From contig NZ_NIWD01000009.1 of NCBI RefSeq assembly GCF_002277025.1, positions 118,841 to 182,840 of the forward strand: a DNA stretch of 64,000 nucleotides, read 5' to 3'. The notes beneath the pieces are model-generated. The model made no database searches, had not been told where the DNA came from, and saw nothing but the letters and a program-made list of their open reading frames with translations. This DNA comes from Sphingopyxis sp. GW247-27LB. Lineage in GTDB: Bacteria > Pseudomonadota > Alphaproteobacteria > Sphingomonadales > Sphingomonadaceae. Both the position numbers and the translations under genes were made by a program. Below, in pieces: positions 16,609 to 24,535 of the stretch (within the stretch, counting starts at the first letter, position 1; each line of letters begins with the position of its first letter).

Positions 16609-17007
16609 ATGGCATCGACGTTCGGACCGCGCCTGCTGGGGCGCTCGATTCCCAGCGTGCCTCCGGCGCGAAGCCTGGGGCGCCGAATGACCGTCCATGT
16701 GGCCGCGGCGCTGCTCGCCTTCGCGGCGCTGCAGATCTGGCTGGTGTCGAGCGCGATCGCCGCCGGCGCGCCCTCGGCCTTCACCATCGTCGCGCTGGTC
16801 ATGTTGCTCGCGCTCGCGGTACCCACCGCGCGGATCACCGAACGGCGCTGGTATCACCTCAGCCGCCAGGCGCTCGCAAGCTGGGGTCTGCACGCGCGGT
16901 TCCGCCGCGACGTCCGCCGCCTGTGGGTCGCCGCTCTCGCCCTGCCCTTCCTCTGGGTCAGCGGCGCGATGGCCGCGACGCAGGCGATCGCTGCCGTCGC
17001 GGGCTGA
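16609..17007 (+). CDS. Small membrane protein of unknown function
   Basis: 132 residues with three predicted membrane helices (about 28-52, 55-74 and 103-128) and a basic loop (RITERRWYHLSRQALASWGLHARFRRDVRR) that should be cytoplasmic. A GGGGAGG ribosome-binding site lies 8-10 nt before the ATG, which supports translation. I recognise no family. It lies upstream of pmbA with about 50 nt between them, so cotranscription is possible. Confidence 0.65.
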   Translation: MASTFGPRLLGRSIPSVPPARSLGRRMTVHVAAALLAFAALQIWLVSSAIAAGAPSAFTIVALVMLLALAVPTARITERRWYHLSRQALASWGLHARFRRDVRRLWVAALALPFLWVSGAMAATQAIAAVAG

Positions 17008-17056
17008 TTCCGACTTAAATTTTGACGACCCGCCGCACGCCGTCTAGGGCGCGGTC

Positions 17057-18400
17057 ATGCTGACCGTTGCCGAAGCCCTCGACCGTGCGCAAATGCTGTG
17101 CGACGCCGCAACCCGCGCGGGCGCCGACGCCGCCGACGCGCTGTACTACTGCAATGCCGCGACCTCCGTGTCGATGCGCCTTGGCGCGCTCGAGGACGTC
17201 GAGCGCTCCGAAGGCCAGGACATCAGCTTGCGCGTCTTCGTCGGCCAGCGCAGCGCGAGCGTGTCGACCGCCGACATGGACCCGGGCGAGCTTGCGGGGC
17301 TGGTCGAGCGCTGCGTCGCCATGGCGCGCGAGGCGCCCGAGGATCCCTATGCTGGGCTCGCGCCCGAAACGCTGCTGTTCAAGGGGACGGTCCCCGACCT
17401 CGACCTCGACGATGCCAGCGAGGCGGACCCCGAAGCACTCCGTGCCGCCGCGCTCGCCGTCGAGGAAGCCGCGCGCGCCGTCGTGGGCGTCACCAACAGC
17501 GAGGGCGGCAGCGCGAGCCACAGCCGCACCCGCTTCGCGCTCGCGACGAGCCACGGCTTCGCGGGCGGCTATGGCGCGAGCGGGCACAGCCTGTCGGCGA
17601 GCGTGATCGCCGGCGAAGGCGCGGCGATGCAGCGCGATTACGGCTGGCACAGCGCCCATCATCTGTCCGACCTCGAAAGCGCCGGGGACATCGGCGCGCG
17701 CGCGGGCACCCGCGCCGTGGCGCGGCTGACCCCCGGCAGGGCGCCGGTCGGCAAGGTTCCGGTCATTATCGATCCGCGCGTCGGCGGCAGCATCGTCGGC
17801 CATCTGCTCGGCGCCATCGCCGGCCCCGCCGTGGCACGCGGGACGAGTTTCCTGCTCGGCAAGGAGGACCGGCAGCTTTTCGACAGCGGCATCGTCATTC
17901 GCGACGACCCGCACCGGCCGCGCGGGCTTCGCAGCCGCGCCTTCGACGGCGAAGGCCTGCCCACCGCGGCGCGCGACATCGTCGCGAGCGGCAGAATAAC
18001 AGGCTGGCTGCTCGACACCGCCTCGGCCCGCCAGCTCGGCCTCGAACCGACAGGCCATGCAAGCCGCGGCGGCGGCGCATCGGGAGTGAGCGCGAGCAAT
18101 CTCCACCTCGCCGCCGGGACGGTCACGCCCGAGGCGCTGATGGCCGACGTCGCCGAAGGCGTTTACATCACCGAACTGATCGGCCAGGGCGTCAATCCGG
18201 TGACCGGCGACTACAGCCGCGGCGCGTCGGGCTTCGTCATCCGCGATGGCGCGATGGCCGGGCCGATCGCCGAATTCACCATCGCGGGCAATCTGATCGA
18301 CATGTTCGCGGCGCTCATTCCCGCCGACGATCTGGAATTTCGTCACGCCACCAACGTCCCGACCCTGCGCATCGACGGCATGACCGTCGCCAGCAGCTAG
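17057..18400 (+). CDS. pmbA: PmbA/TldE-like metalloprotease subunit
   Basis: 447 residues, family length. The N-terminal SMRLGALEDVERSEGQDISLRVFVGQRSASVSTAD, the central PVIIDPRVGGSIVGHLLGAIAGPAVARGTSFL and C-terminal LIGQGVNPVTGDYSRGASGFVIRDG mark the TldD/PmbA family. PmbA lacks the HExxH zinc site, as here, and works as the partner of TldD in processing small peptides such as microcins or CcdA. No tldD is present in the window. It is followed 12 nt later by the CysQ-like gene. Confidence 0.92.
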   Translation: MLTVAEALDRAQMLCDAATRAGADAADALYYCNAATSVSMRLGALEDVERSEGQDISLRVFVGQRSASVSTADMDPGELAGLVERCVAMAREAPEDPYAGLAPETLLFKGTVPDLDLDDASEADPEALRAAALAVEEAARAVVGVTNSEGGSASHSRTRFALATSHGFAGGYGASGHSLSASVIAGEGAAMQRDYGWHSAHHLSDLESAGDIGARAGTRAVARLTPGRAPVGKVPVIIDPRVGGSIVGHLLGAIAGPAVARGTSFLLGKEDRQLFDSGIVIRDDPHRPRGLRSRAFDGEGLPTAARDIVASGRITGWLLDTASARQLGLEPTGHASRGGGASGVSASNLHLAAGTVTPEALMADVAEGVYITELIGQGVNPVTGDYSRGASGFVIRDGAMAGPIAEFTIAGNLIDMFAALIPADDLEFRHATNVPTLRIDGMTVASS

Positions 18401-18412
18401 GCGGGGACGCGG

Positions 18413-19204
18413 ATGCCGGGCCGCAATCTCGAAGCGGTGATCGCCGCGACGCGTGAGGTCGGCGATATGGCAATGGCGCGCTGGCGCGGCGAGGGCCAGG
18501 CGATCGACGTCTGGCACAAGTCGCACGACAATCCGGTCAGCGACGTCGACCTCGCGGTCGACGCGCGCCTGAAGGCGGTGCTCGGCGCGATGGTGCCCGA
18601 AGCCGGATGGCTGTCGGAGGAGACCGCCGACAATGACGCGCGGCTGTCGCGGCGCGCGATGTGGTGCGTCGACCCGATCGACGGCACGCGCGATTTCATC
18701 CGCGGCCGTCCCGGCTGGGCGGTGTCGGTCGCGCTCGTCGTCGACGGCGCGCCCGAGCTCGGCGTGCTCTATGCCCCCGCGCTCGACGAGCTGTGGGTCG
18801 CGCAGCGCGGCCAGGGCGCCCAGCTCAACGGCGAGGCCTTGCGCGCCAGTAGCCGCACCAGCTTCGACGGCGCGCGCGTGCCCGCCGACAGCCTGCCGAA
18901 GATCGACCGCGACCTCGTCATGGTGACCAAGCCGAACAGCATCGCGCTGCGCATGGCGCTCGTCGCCGACGACCGCGCCGACCTCGTCGCGACGCTGCGC
19001 TGGGGATTCGAGTGGGACGTCGCCGCCGCGGCGCTGATCGCGACCGAGGCGGGGGCAACCGTCACCGACGCCTTCGGCGCCCCGCTCGTCTTCAACACCC
19101 CGCGCGCGCAGGCCTTCGGCGTCATCGCCTGCGCCCCCGGCATCCACCGCGCCGTCGTCGACCGCTTGCACGACCGCGCGGTCGCGCTGACGTCGGCTGG
19201 TTGA
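18413..19204 (+). CDS. cysQ: 3'(2'),5'-bisphosphate nucleotidase / inositol-phosphatase family (CysQ-like)
   Basis: 263 residues. The metal-binding motifs of the Li-sensitive phosphatase family are present: the Glu pair in LSEETADN, DPIDGTRDFIRG near residue 87 and WEFEWDVAAAALIATEAGA-like WGFEWDVAAAALIATEAGA near 200. The DPIDGTRDFI form fits CysQ, which removes the 3' phosphate of PAP during sulfate assimilation, better than inositol monophosphatase (DPLDGTTNF). The substrate call is an inference. Confidence 0.82.
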   Translation: MPGRNLEAVIAATREVGDMAMARWRGEGQAIDVWHKSHDNPVSDVDLAVDARLKAVLGAMVPEAGWLSEETADNDARLSRRAMWCVDPIDGTRDFIRGRPGWAVSVALVVDGAPELGVLYAPALDELWVAQRGQGAQLNGEALRASSRTSFDGARVPADSLPKIDRDLVMVTKPNSIALRMALVADDRADLVATLRWGFEWDVAAAALIATEAGATVTDAFGAPLVFNTPRAQAFGVIACAPGIHRAVVDRLHDRAVALTSAG

Positions 19205-19405
19205 ACCCGCTCGGTTCGCCGCGATTCCGGGGCGGCTCGCTTGACTTTCGGCGCGACTCACCCTAGTTGCCCATCCATTCCAACAGCCTGACCGGACGGC
19301 GAAGCGCAGCCGCGCATTCGTGGTCCGTTTTTTGCGTTGGAAATCAGACGCTTTGAGATAGGGTCGTTTGCCAGCGCGCCCTGTGGAGCAGGAGAAAGAA
19401 TCACC

Positions 19406-19774
19406 ATGGCACGTATTGCGGGCGTCAACCTGCCCACCAACAAGCGCGTGATCATCGCGCTCACCTACATCCACGGCATCGGTCGCAAGACCGCCGTCGA
19501 CATCGCCGACAAGCTGGGGATCGACCACAGCCGCCGCATCCAGGACCTGTCGGACGCCGAAGTCCTCCAGATCCGCGAAGCGATCGACGCCGACCACACG
19601 GTCGAGGGTGACCTTCGCCGCAACACGGCGATGAACATCAAGCGCCTGATGGACCTCGCCTGCTATCGCGGCCTGCGTCATCGCAAGGGCCTTCCCGTCC
19701 GCGGCCAGCGCACGCACACCAACGCGCGCACCCGCAAGGGCAAGGCGAAGCCGATCGCCGGCAAGAAGAAATAA
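19406..19774 (+). CDS. rpsM: 30S ribosomal protein S13
   Basis: 122 residues. [29 protein letters not shown] at the N terminus and [34 protein letters not shown] at the C terminus are unmistakable S13. It sits in the head of the 30S subunit and contacts the P-site tRNA. CAGGAGAAAG precedes the ATG. It opens the four-gene alpha operon; its last codons and stop form one arm of a large stem-loop. The usual upstream neighbours secY and adk are absent here. Confidence 0.98.
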   Translation: MARIAGVNLPTNKRVIIALTYIHGIGRKTAVDIADKLGIDHSRRIQDLSDAEVLQIREAIDADHTVEGDLRRNTAMNIKRLMDLACYRGLRHRKGLPVRGQRTHTNARTRKGKAKPIAGKKK

Positions 19775-19812
19775 GGTCGAGCGCGTCCACCGGGCGCGCT
19801 TCCTTATTTCTT
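19766..19812 (+). terminator. Large stem-loop spanning the rpsM stop codon
   Basis: AAGAAATAAGG (19766-19776, containing the TAA stop) is the exact reverse complement of CCTTATTTCTT (19802-19812). Inside, AGCGCG (19780-19785) pairs with CGCGCT (19795-19800) around a 9-nt loop. The structure could be an attenuator, a partial terminator between rpsM and rpsK or an mRNA-processing site. Confidence 0.65.
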
Positions 19813-19876
19813 TCCCTGCCGGAGAGCGGCGATCCGTCCGCCACCGGCCATTCAGGATACAGGTTAGGATTTCATC

Positions 19877-20266
19877 ATGGCTCGTGAACCGCAGCGCCTT
19901 CGTCGGCGCGAACGCAAGAACATCTCGTCGGGCGTCGCCCACGTCAACGCGACCTTCAACAACACGATGATCACCATCACCGACGCGCAGGGCAATGCGA
20001 TTGCCTGGTCGAGCGCCGGCATGATGGGCTTCAAGGGCAGCCGCAAATCGACCCCCTATGCGGCGCAGGTCTGCGCCGAAGACGCGGGCAAGAAGGCCGC
20101 CGAACACGGCGTCCGCACGCTCGAGGTCGAGGTCAAGGGCCCCGGCGCCGGCCGTGAATCGGCGCTGCGCGCCCTGCAGGCGGTCGGTTTCCACATCACG
20201 TCGATCCGCGACGTGACGCCGATCCCGCACAATGGCGTCCGCCCGGCCAAGCGCCGCCGCGTCTGA
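19877..20266 (+). CDS. rpsK: 30S ribosomal protein S11
   Basis: 129 residues. [49 protein letters not shown] and the C-terminal [20 protein letters not shown] are diagnostic of S11, which lies on the platform of the 30S subunit. It is the second gene of the rpsM-rpsK-rpoA-rplQ operon, 102 nt after rpsM and behind the stem-loop. Confidence 0.98.
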   Translation: MAREPQRLRRRERKNISSGVAHVNATFNNTMITITDAQGNAIAWSSAGMMGFKGSRKSTPYAAQVCAEDAGKKAAEHGVRTLEVEVKGPGAGRESALRALQAVGFHITSIRDVTPIPHNGVRPAKRRRV

Positions 20267-20369
20267 CGTCTTTTCGGGCGCGCCCCACCGCCGGGGCGCC
20301 GCCCGCACCAATCTCTCGCTGGACAGGTGGCCGACCCCCGCCCGTCCCGCCCAAAGCAAAGGGAAGTCC

Positions 20370-21428
20370 ATGACTGTCAATATCCGGAACTGGCAGGAAT
20401 TGAAGAAGCCCAGCAACCTGGAAATCAAGGCCGGCGGCGACGGCAAGCGCAAGGCGACCTTCGTCGCCGAGCCGCTTGAGCGCGGTTTCGGCCTGACGCT
20501 CGGCAACGCGCTGCGCCGCGTGCTGCTCTCGTCGCTCCAGGGTGCTGCGATCACGTCGATCAAGATCGAGAATGTCCTCCACGAATTCTCGAGCCTCGCC
20601 GGCGTGCGCGAGGACGTCACCGACATCGTCCTCAACGTGAAGCAGATCGCGCTCAAGATGGAAGGCGAAGGCCCGAAGCGGCTCCAGCTTTCGGCGACCG
20701 GCCCCGCGACCGTCAAGGCGGGCGACATCATGGTGTCGGGCGACATCAAGGTGATGAACCCGAACCATGTCATCTGCCATCTCGACGACGGCGCGACGCT
20801 GAACATGGAACTCGTCGCCGACACCGGCAAGGGTTACGTCCCCGCGACCGCCAACCGTCCGGCCGACGCGCCGATCGGCCTGATCCCCGTCGACTCGCTC
20901 TATTCGCCCGTGCGCCAGGTCGCCTACAAGGTCGACAACGCCCGCATCGGCCAGGAGCTGGACTATGACAAGCTGAACCTGACCGTCGAGACCGACGGCA
21001 CGGTCACGCCTGAGGACGCCGTCGCCTATGCCGCGCGCATCCTCCAGGACCAGCTCCAGGTCTTCGTCCACTTCGAAGAGGCGATGAACGACAGCGGCCT
21101 GATCGGCATGGCGGCCCCTTCGGCGGCCAGCGACGAATCGGACGTCAACCAGCTCAACCGCTTCCTTCTCAAGAAGGTCGACGAGCTCGAACTGTCGGTT
21201 CGCAGCGCGAACTGCCTCAAGAACGACAACATCATCTACATCGGCGACCTGGTGCAGAAGACCGAGGCCGAAATGCTCCGCACCCCGAACTTCGGCCGCA
21301 AATCCTTGAACGAAATCAAGGAAGTGCTGTCGTCGATGGGCCTGCGCCTCGGCATGGACATCCCCGGCTGGCCGCCCGAGAACATCGAGGAAATGGCCAA
21401 GAAGCTCGAACAGGAACTTCTCGGCTGA
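20370..21428 (+). CDS. rpoA: DNA-directed RNA polymerase subunit alpha
   Basis: 352 residues. The N-terminal dimerisation domain includes [32 protein letters not shown] and [22 protein letters not shown]; the C-terminal domain has [51 protein letters not shown], which binds UP elements and activators. ATG at 20370 gives the normal [19 protein letters not shown] start of alphaproteobacterial RpoA, with GGGAAG upstream. Confidence 0.98.
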   Translation: MTVNIRNWQELKKPSNLEIKAGGDGKRKATFVAEPLERGFGLTLGNALRRVLLSSLQGAAITSIKIENVLHEFSSLAGVREDVTDIVLNVKQIALKMEGEGPKRLQLSATGPATVKAGDIMVSGDIKVMNPNHVICHLDDGATLNMELVADTGKGYVPATANRPADAPIGLIPVDSLYSPVRQVAYKVDNARIGQELDYDKLNLTVETDGTVTPEDAVAYAARILQDQLQVFVHFEEAMNDSGLIGMAAPSAASDESDVNQLNRFLLKKVDELELSVRSANCLKNDNIIYIGDLVQKTEAEMLRTPNFGRKSLNEIKEVLSSMGLRLGMDIPGWPPENIEEMAKKLEQELLG

Positions 21429-21435
21429 CTTTGCG

Positions 21436-21453
21436 CCCCGGCTTCGGCCGGGG
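21436..21453. other. UUCG-capped hairpin between rpoA and rplQ
   Basis: CCCCGGC (21436-21442) and GCCGGGG (21447-21453) enclose a TTCG tetraloop, a very stable RNA hairpin just after the rpoA stop. No T-run follows, so it is not a standard terminator; it may protect the rpoA end of the transcript or adjust rplQ expression. The same arm sequence occurs in the repeat at 214-298. Confidence 0.6.
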
Positions 21454-21535
21454 CCACAACGGGAATGGGTCGGCCCGCAAATCGACCTGGTCTGGGCTAC
21501 CTCGCACGGGCCCTTAACGAACGAAGGACAAAATC

Positions 21536-21955
21536 ATGCGTCATAAATCGGGTGGCCGGAAGCTGCAGCGCACGAGCGCGCACCGCACGGCCCTGTTCCG
21601 CAACATGTCGGCCTCGCTCATCAAGCATGAGCAGATCACGACGACCGTCGCCAAGGCGAAGGAACTGCGCCCCTATATCGAAAAGCTGGTCACGCTCGCC
21701 AAGCGCGGCGGCCTCGCCAACCGCCGCCTCGCCAAGAGCCGGCTGATGGACGACACCCAGCTCGTCAAGCTGTTCGACGTGCTCGCCGAGCGCTACAAGG
21801 ACCGCAACGGCGGCTATACCCGCATCATCAAGGCCGGCATCCGCGCCTCGGACGCGGCGCCGATCGCGATCATCGAGTTCGTCGACCGCGACGTCGATGC
21901 CAAGGGCCAGGATTCGGGCCCGGTGAACGCCGAGGACGAATTCGAAGACGCGTAA
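21536..21955 (+). CDS. rplQ: 50S ribosomal protein L17
   Basis: 139 residues. [56 protein letters not shown] is the L17 signature; the protein lies near the peptide exit tunnel. The C-terminal [16 protein letters not shown] tail is acidic, as is common in alphaproteobacteria. AAGGACAAA precedes the ATG. A good intrinsic terminator follows and closes the operon. Confidence 0.98.
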   Translation: MRHKSGGRKLQRTSAHRTALFRNMSASLIKHEQITTTVAKAKELRPYIEKLVTLAKRGGLANRRLAKSRLMDDTQLVKLFDVLAERYKDRNGGYTRIIKAGIRASDAAPIAIIEFVDRDVDAKGQDSGPVNAEDEFEDA

Positions 21956-21978
21956 GCCGCGACTCCGAAGACAGGATC

Positions 21979-22013
21979 AAGGGCGGCGTCCGCAAGGACG
22001 GCCGCCCTTTTTC
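21979..22013 (+). terminator. Intrinsic terminator of the rpsM-rplQ operon
   Basis: AAGGGCGGC (21979-21987) pairs with GCCGCCCTT (22001-22009), extended by GTCC/GGAC inside with a GCAA loop, and is followed by TTTTT. It lies 24 nt after the rplQ stop. Confidence 0.9.
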
Positions 22014-22074
22014 ATGGCCACGGCCAGCACGGCTTCGGGCCCGCCTTCGGGTCGCCGGCGCCGCCTCATTCCGC

Positions 22075-22120
22075 TTGACTTTACACCTCTTCCATCAGAT
22101 ATTTCTGTTATGACAGAAAT
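22075..22120 (+). promoter_or_regulatory. Promoter and palindromic operator of the GbsR-like gene
   Basis: A TTGACT -35 (22075-22080) is followed after 17 nt by a GATATT -10 (22098-22103). The expected start, 7 nt on, is the A of the ATG at 22110, so the mRNA would be leaderless. A perfect palindrome ATTTCTGT (22101-22108) - TATG - ACAGAAAT (22113-22120) overlaps the -10 and has the start codon in its centre. Autorepression is inferred. Confidence 0.65.
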
Positions 22121-22685
22121 TATCGAACATGAGTCGAAACTGTCGCCGGCCGCGACCGAGTTCATCCTTCACTGGGGCAATCTTGGCGGCCAGTGGGGAG
22201 TCAATCGGTCGGTCGCGCAGATTCATGCCTTGCTGTTCGTCAGCGACCGGCCGCTGCACGCCGAGGAAATTGCGGATGCGCTCGGTCTCGCGCGCTCGAA
22301 CGTGTCCAATTCGATCAAGGAACTGCTCGGCTGGCGGCTGATCGAGCGGGTGCCGATGCTCGGCGACCGGCGCGACCATTTCGCGGCCGAGACCGACATA
22401 TGGGAAATGGTCACGCGCATCGCCGCGGGGCGCAAGGCGCGAGAGATCGACCCCGCCGAAGCCGCGCTCAAGGCCTGCGTCGCGCGCGCCGCCGACGATC
22501 CCGGGCTGAGCGCGGGCGCGAAGGGGCGACTGTCCGAGATGCTCGATTTCGTGACGGTGATGAGCCGCTGGCATGACGAGATGCTCGCCGTCCCCAAGCC
22601 CGCGCTGATGCGACTGATCAAGCTGGGCGCCGGGGTGACGAAGCTGATCAACTGGCGTCCGGGCAAAGGCAAGGACGCGCGGTAG
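22110..22685 (+). CDS. GbsR/MarR-family transcriptional regulator
   Basis: 191 residues from ATG at 22110. LSPAATEFILHWGNLGGQWGVNRSVAQIHALLFVSDRPLHAEEIADALGLARSNVSNSIKELLGWRLIERV (about 9-80) is the winged helix-turn-helix of the GbsR subgroup (no ligand pocket can be named), followed by a helical C terminus with a RRDHFAAETDIWEMVTRIAAGRK wing. ATG at 22110 is chosen over an upstream reading because the palindrome and promoter fit a start there. It precedes a DUF4166 and a saccharopine-dehydrogenase-like gene, probably its operon. Confidence 0.87.
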   Translation: MTEIIEHESKLSPAATEFILHWGNLGGQWGVNRSVAQIHALLFVSDRPLHAEEIADALGLARSNVSNSIKELLGWRLIERVPMLGDRRDHFAAETDIWEMVTRIAAGRKAREIDPAEAALKACVARAADDPGLSAGAKGRLSEMLDFVTVMSRWHDEMLAVPKPALMRLIKLGAGVTKLINWRPGKGKDAR

Positions 22686-22695
22686 GAGACGGGTC

Positions 22696-23370
22696 ATGGG
22701 CGAACTGGTCACCGAAAGAGCCTTGGCGCCGGACGCCACCTCTGTTCCCAGGCCCGACGACGACATCCTCTACGACTATCGCTTTCGCCGCCTGGTCCCG
22801 CACGCCGCGTGGGACGCGCTTCCCGACGACGTGCGCCGCCGCTTCTCCAAGCGCCTCTCCGATCAGCGCGTCGCGACCTATAGCGGCCAGATCGTCTGGA
22901 CGCGGCTCTCCCGCGCCGGTTGGCTGCTCGCGCAGCTTTGCCGCCTGATCGGCGCGCCGCTGCCGACGAACGCCAGCGGCCCGGCCCCCGCCGCGGTCGC
23001 GGTCAGCGAGGACCGGGCGAGCGGCGGCCAGTGCTGGACGCGCCTCTATGGCCGGCCGCGCGGCTATCCGCAGGTGATCCATAGCGCCAAGCGCTTCGCG
23101 GGAACGACGGGGCTCGAGGAGCATATCGGCGGCGGCTTCGGCATGGCGCTGATGGTGTGCGCCGAGGCCGATGCGCTGATCTTCGCCTCCGACCACTATT
23201 TCTGGCAGGCGGGGCGCATCCGCCTGCGCCTGCCGCACTGGCTCGCGCCTGGCGCAACCCTGGTCACGCACCAGCATCTGGGCAGCGGACGCTTCGCCTT
23301 CGACCTCAAGGTCACGCATCCGCTGCTCGGCGAGCTCGTGAACCAGCATGCGCTGTTCCGCGATGGCTGA
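22696..23370 (+). CDS. DUF4166 domain protein
   Basis: 224 residues. The C-terminal part (about 30-220) has the DUF4166 pattern: VPHAAWDALPDDVRRRFSKRL, then GGQCWTRLYGRPRGYPQVIHSAKRFAGTTGLEEHIGGGFGMALMV and a final GRFAFDLKVTHPLLGELVNQHALFRD. DUF4166 is frequently paired with or fused to saccharopine-dehydrogenase-like proteins, and here its stop overlaps the start of such a gene by 8 nt. The reaction is unknown; a lipid or polyketide-like substrate is only a guess. Confidence 0.85.
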   Translation: MGELVTERALAPDATSVPRPDDDILYDYRFRRLVPHAAWDALPDDVRRRFSKRLSDQRVATYSGQIVWTRLSRAGWLLAQLCRLIGAPLPTNASGPAPAAVAVSEDRASGGQCWTRLYGRPRGYPQVIHSAKRFAGTTGLEEHIGGGFGMALMVCAEADALIFASDHYFWQAGRIRLRLPHWLAPGATLVTHQHLGSGRFAFDLKVTHPLLGELVNQHALFRDG

Positions 23371-24454
23371 GACGCGCGCTTTGCTGATCGGCGCGACCGG
23401 GGTGTTCGGCAGCCGGCTTGCCGAAAGGGCGGCGCGTGAGCCCGGATTATTGCCGACTCTCGCCGCGCGCGACCGGACGCGGCTCGACGCGCTCGCGGCG
23501 CGGCTCGGCGGATTGCCGGTGCGGATTCTCGACCGCGAGCGGATCGGCGCCGCCGACCTTGCGGGATTCGACGTCGTGGTTGACGCCGCGGGTCCCTTCC
23601 AGGCGTCCGCGCCAACCGTGATCGAGGCCGCGATCGCCGCAGGAGTGCATTATATCGACCTCGCCGACGGGCGGGATTTCGTCGCGGGCATCGGCGTGCA
23701 CGATGCCGCTGCGAAAGCGGCCGGGATCAGCGTCATCGCCGGCGCCAGTTCGATCCCCGCGCTGTCGCACGCCGTGCTCGACACGCTCGTCGCGGACTGG
23801 CGGCGGGTGGAGACGATCCGCATCGGCATCTTTCCGGGAAATCGCGCGCCCCGCGGGCTCGCGGTGGTGCAGGCGATCCTCTCCTATGCCGGCCGGCCGG
23901 TGCGCGTCTGGTGCGGCGGCGGCTGGGACGAGGTACCCGGCTGGGGCATGACGCATCGCTGGCCGGTGCCGGGCGTCGGTCGCCGCTGGGCGAGCGTCTG
24001 CGACACGCCCGAACAGGATCTGCTCGTCGAGCGCTATCGTCCGCGCGACAGCGCGGAGTTCTTCGCGGGGCTCGAACTCGGCCTGCTCCATCTCGGGCTC
24101 GCGCTGCTCGCGCTGCCCGTTCGCCGGGGCTGGCTTCGCAGCCTTCGCCCCGCGGCGCGGCCGCTCCGGGCGATGGCGACGCTGCTGCTGCCGTTCGGCG
24201 GCGATATCGGGGCGATGGACGTGATCGTCGAGGGGGGCGATGCCGCGGGCGACCCGCGCCGCGCGCGCTGGACGCTGATCGCCGAGGGCAACCGCGGCCC
24301 CTATGTGCCGACGCTCGCCGCGCTCGCGATGCTGCGCCGCTTTCGCGATGGCCGCCCGCCGGCGCCCGGCGCGCGCGCGTGCAGCGGTATCCTTGGCCTC
24401 GCCGATTTCGCCGCCGACTTCGCGACGCTCGAAATCGACACGCGCTCGGAATGA
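23363..24454 (+). CDS. Saccharopine dehydrogenase-like NAD(P)-binding protein
   Basis: 363 residues from ATG at 23363. RALLIGATGVFGSRLAERAA is a Rossmann dinucleotide-binding loop (GxxGxxG), followed by LAARDRTRLDALAARLGG and DVVVDAAGPFQASAPTVIEAAIAAGVHYIDLADGRDFV, the pattern of saccharopine dehydrogenase-like oxidoreductases. One hydrophobic segment around 240-255 (LGLALLALPVRRGW) may touch the membrane. Coupled to the DUF4166 gene by an 8-nt overlap; the two probably form one functional unit under the GbsR-like regulator. Confidence 0.85.
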   Translation: MAETRALLIGATGVFGSRLAERAAREPGLLPTLAARDRTRLDALAARLGGLPVRILDRERIGAADLAGFDVVVDAAGPFQASAPTVIEAAIAAGVHYIDLADGRDFVAGIGVHDAAAKAAGISVIAGASSIPALSHAVLDTLVADWRRVETIRIGIFPGNRAPRGLAVVQAILSYAGRPVRVWCGGGWDEVPGWGMTHRWPVPGVGRRWASVCDTPEQDLLVERYRPRDSAEFFAGLELGLLHLGLALLALPVRRGWLRSLRPAARPLRAMATLLLPFGGDIGAMDVIVEGGDAAGDPRRARWTLIAEGNRGPYVPTLAALAMLRRFRDGRPPAPGARACSGILGLADFAADFATLEIDTRSE

Positions 24455-24535
24455 CTGCAAATCTCCTTGCCCAGCCCTTGCCGATGCGTACAGTGCCGCG
24501 CACGATTATTACCCGACGATGAGGATCGCCTTGCC

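Noticed and set aside
19241..19269. Possible rpsM promoter (TTGACT with TAGTTG 17 nt on)
   Set aside because: The -35 is good but the -10 matches consensus at only two or three positions, so I could not call it with confidence.
17015..20830. Very long minus-strand open frame of over 1200 codons
   Set aside because: It runs antisense through pmbA, cysQ, rpsM, rpsK and rpoA and its composition (His/Arg/Asp/Val-rich) is that of a frame shadow.
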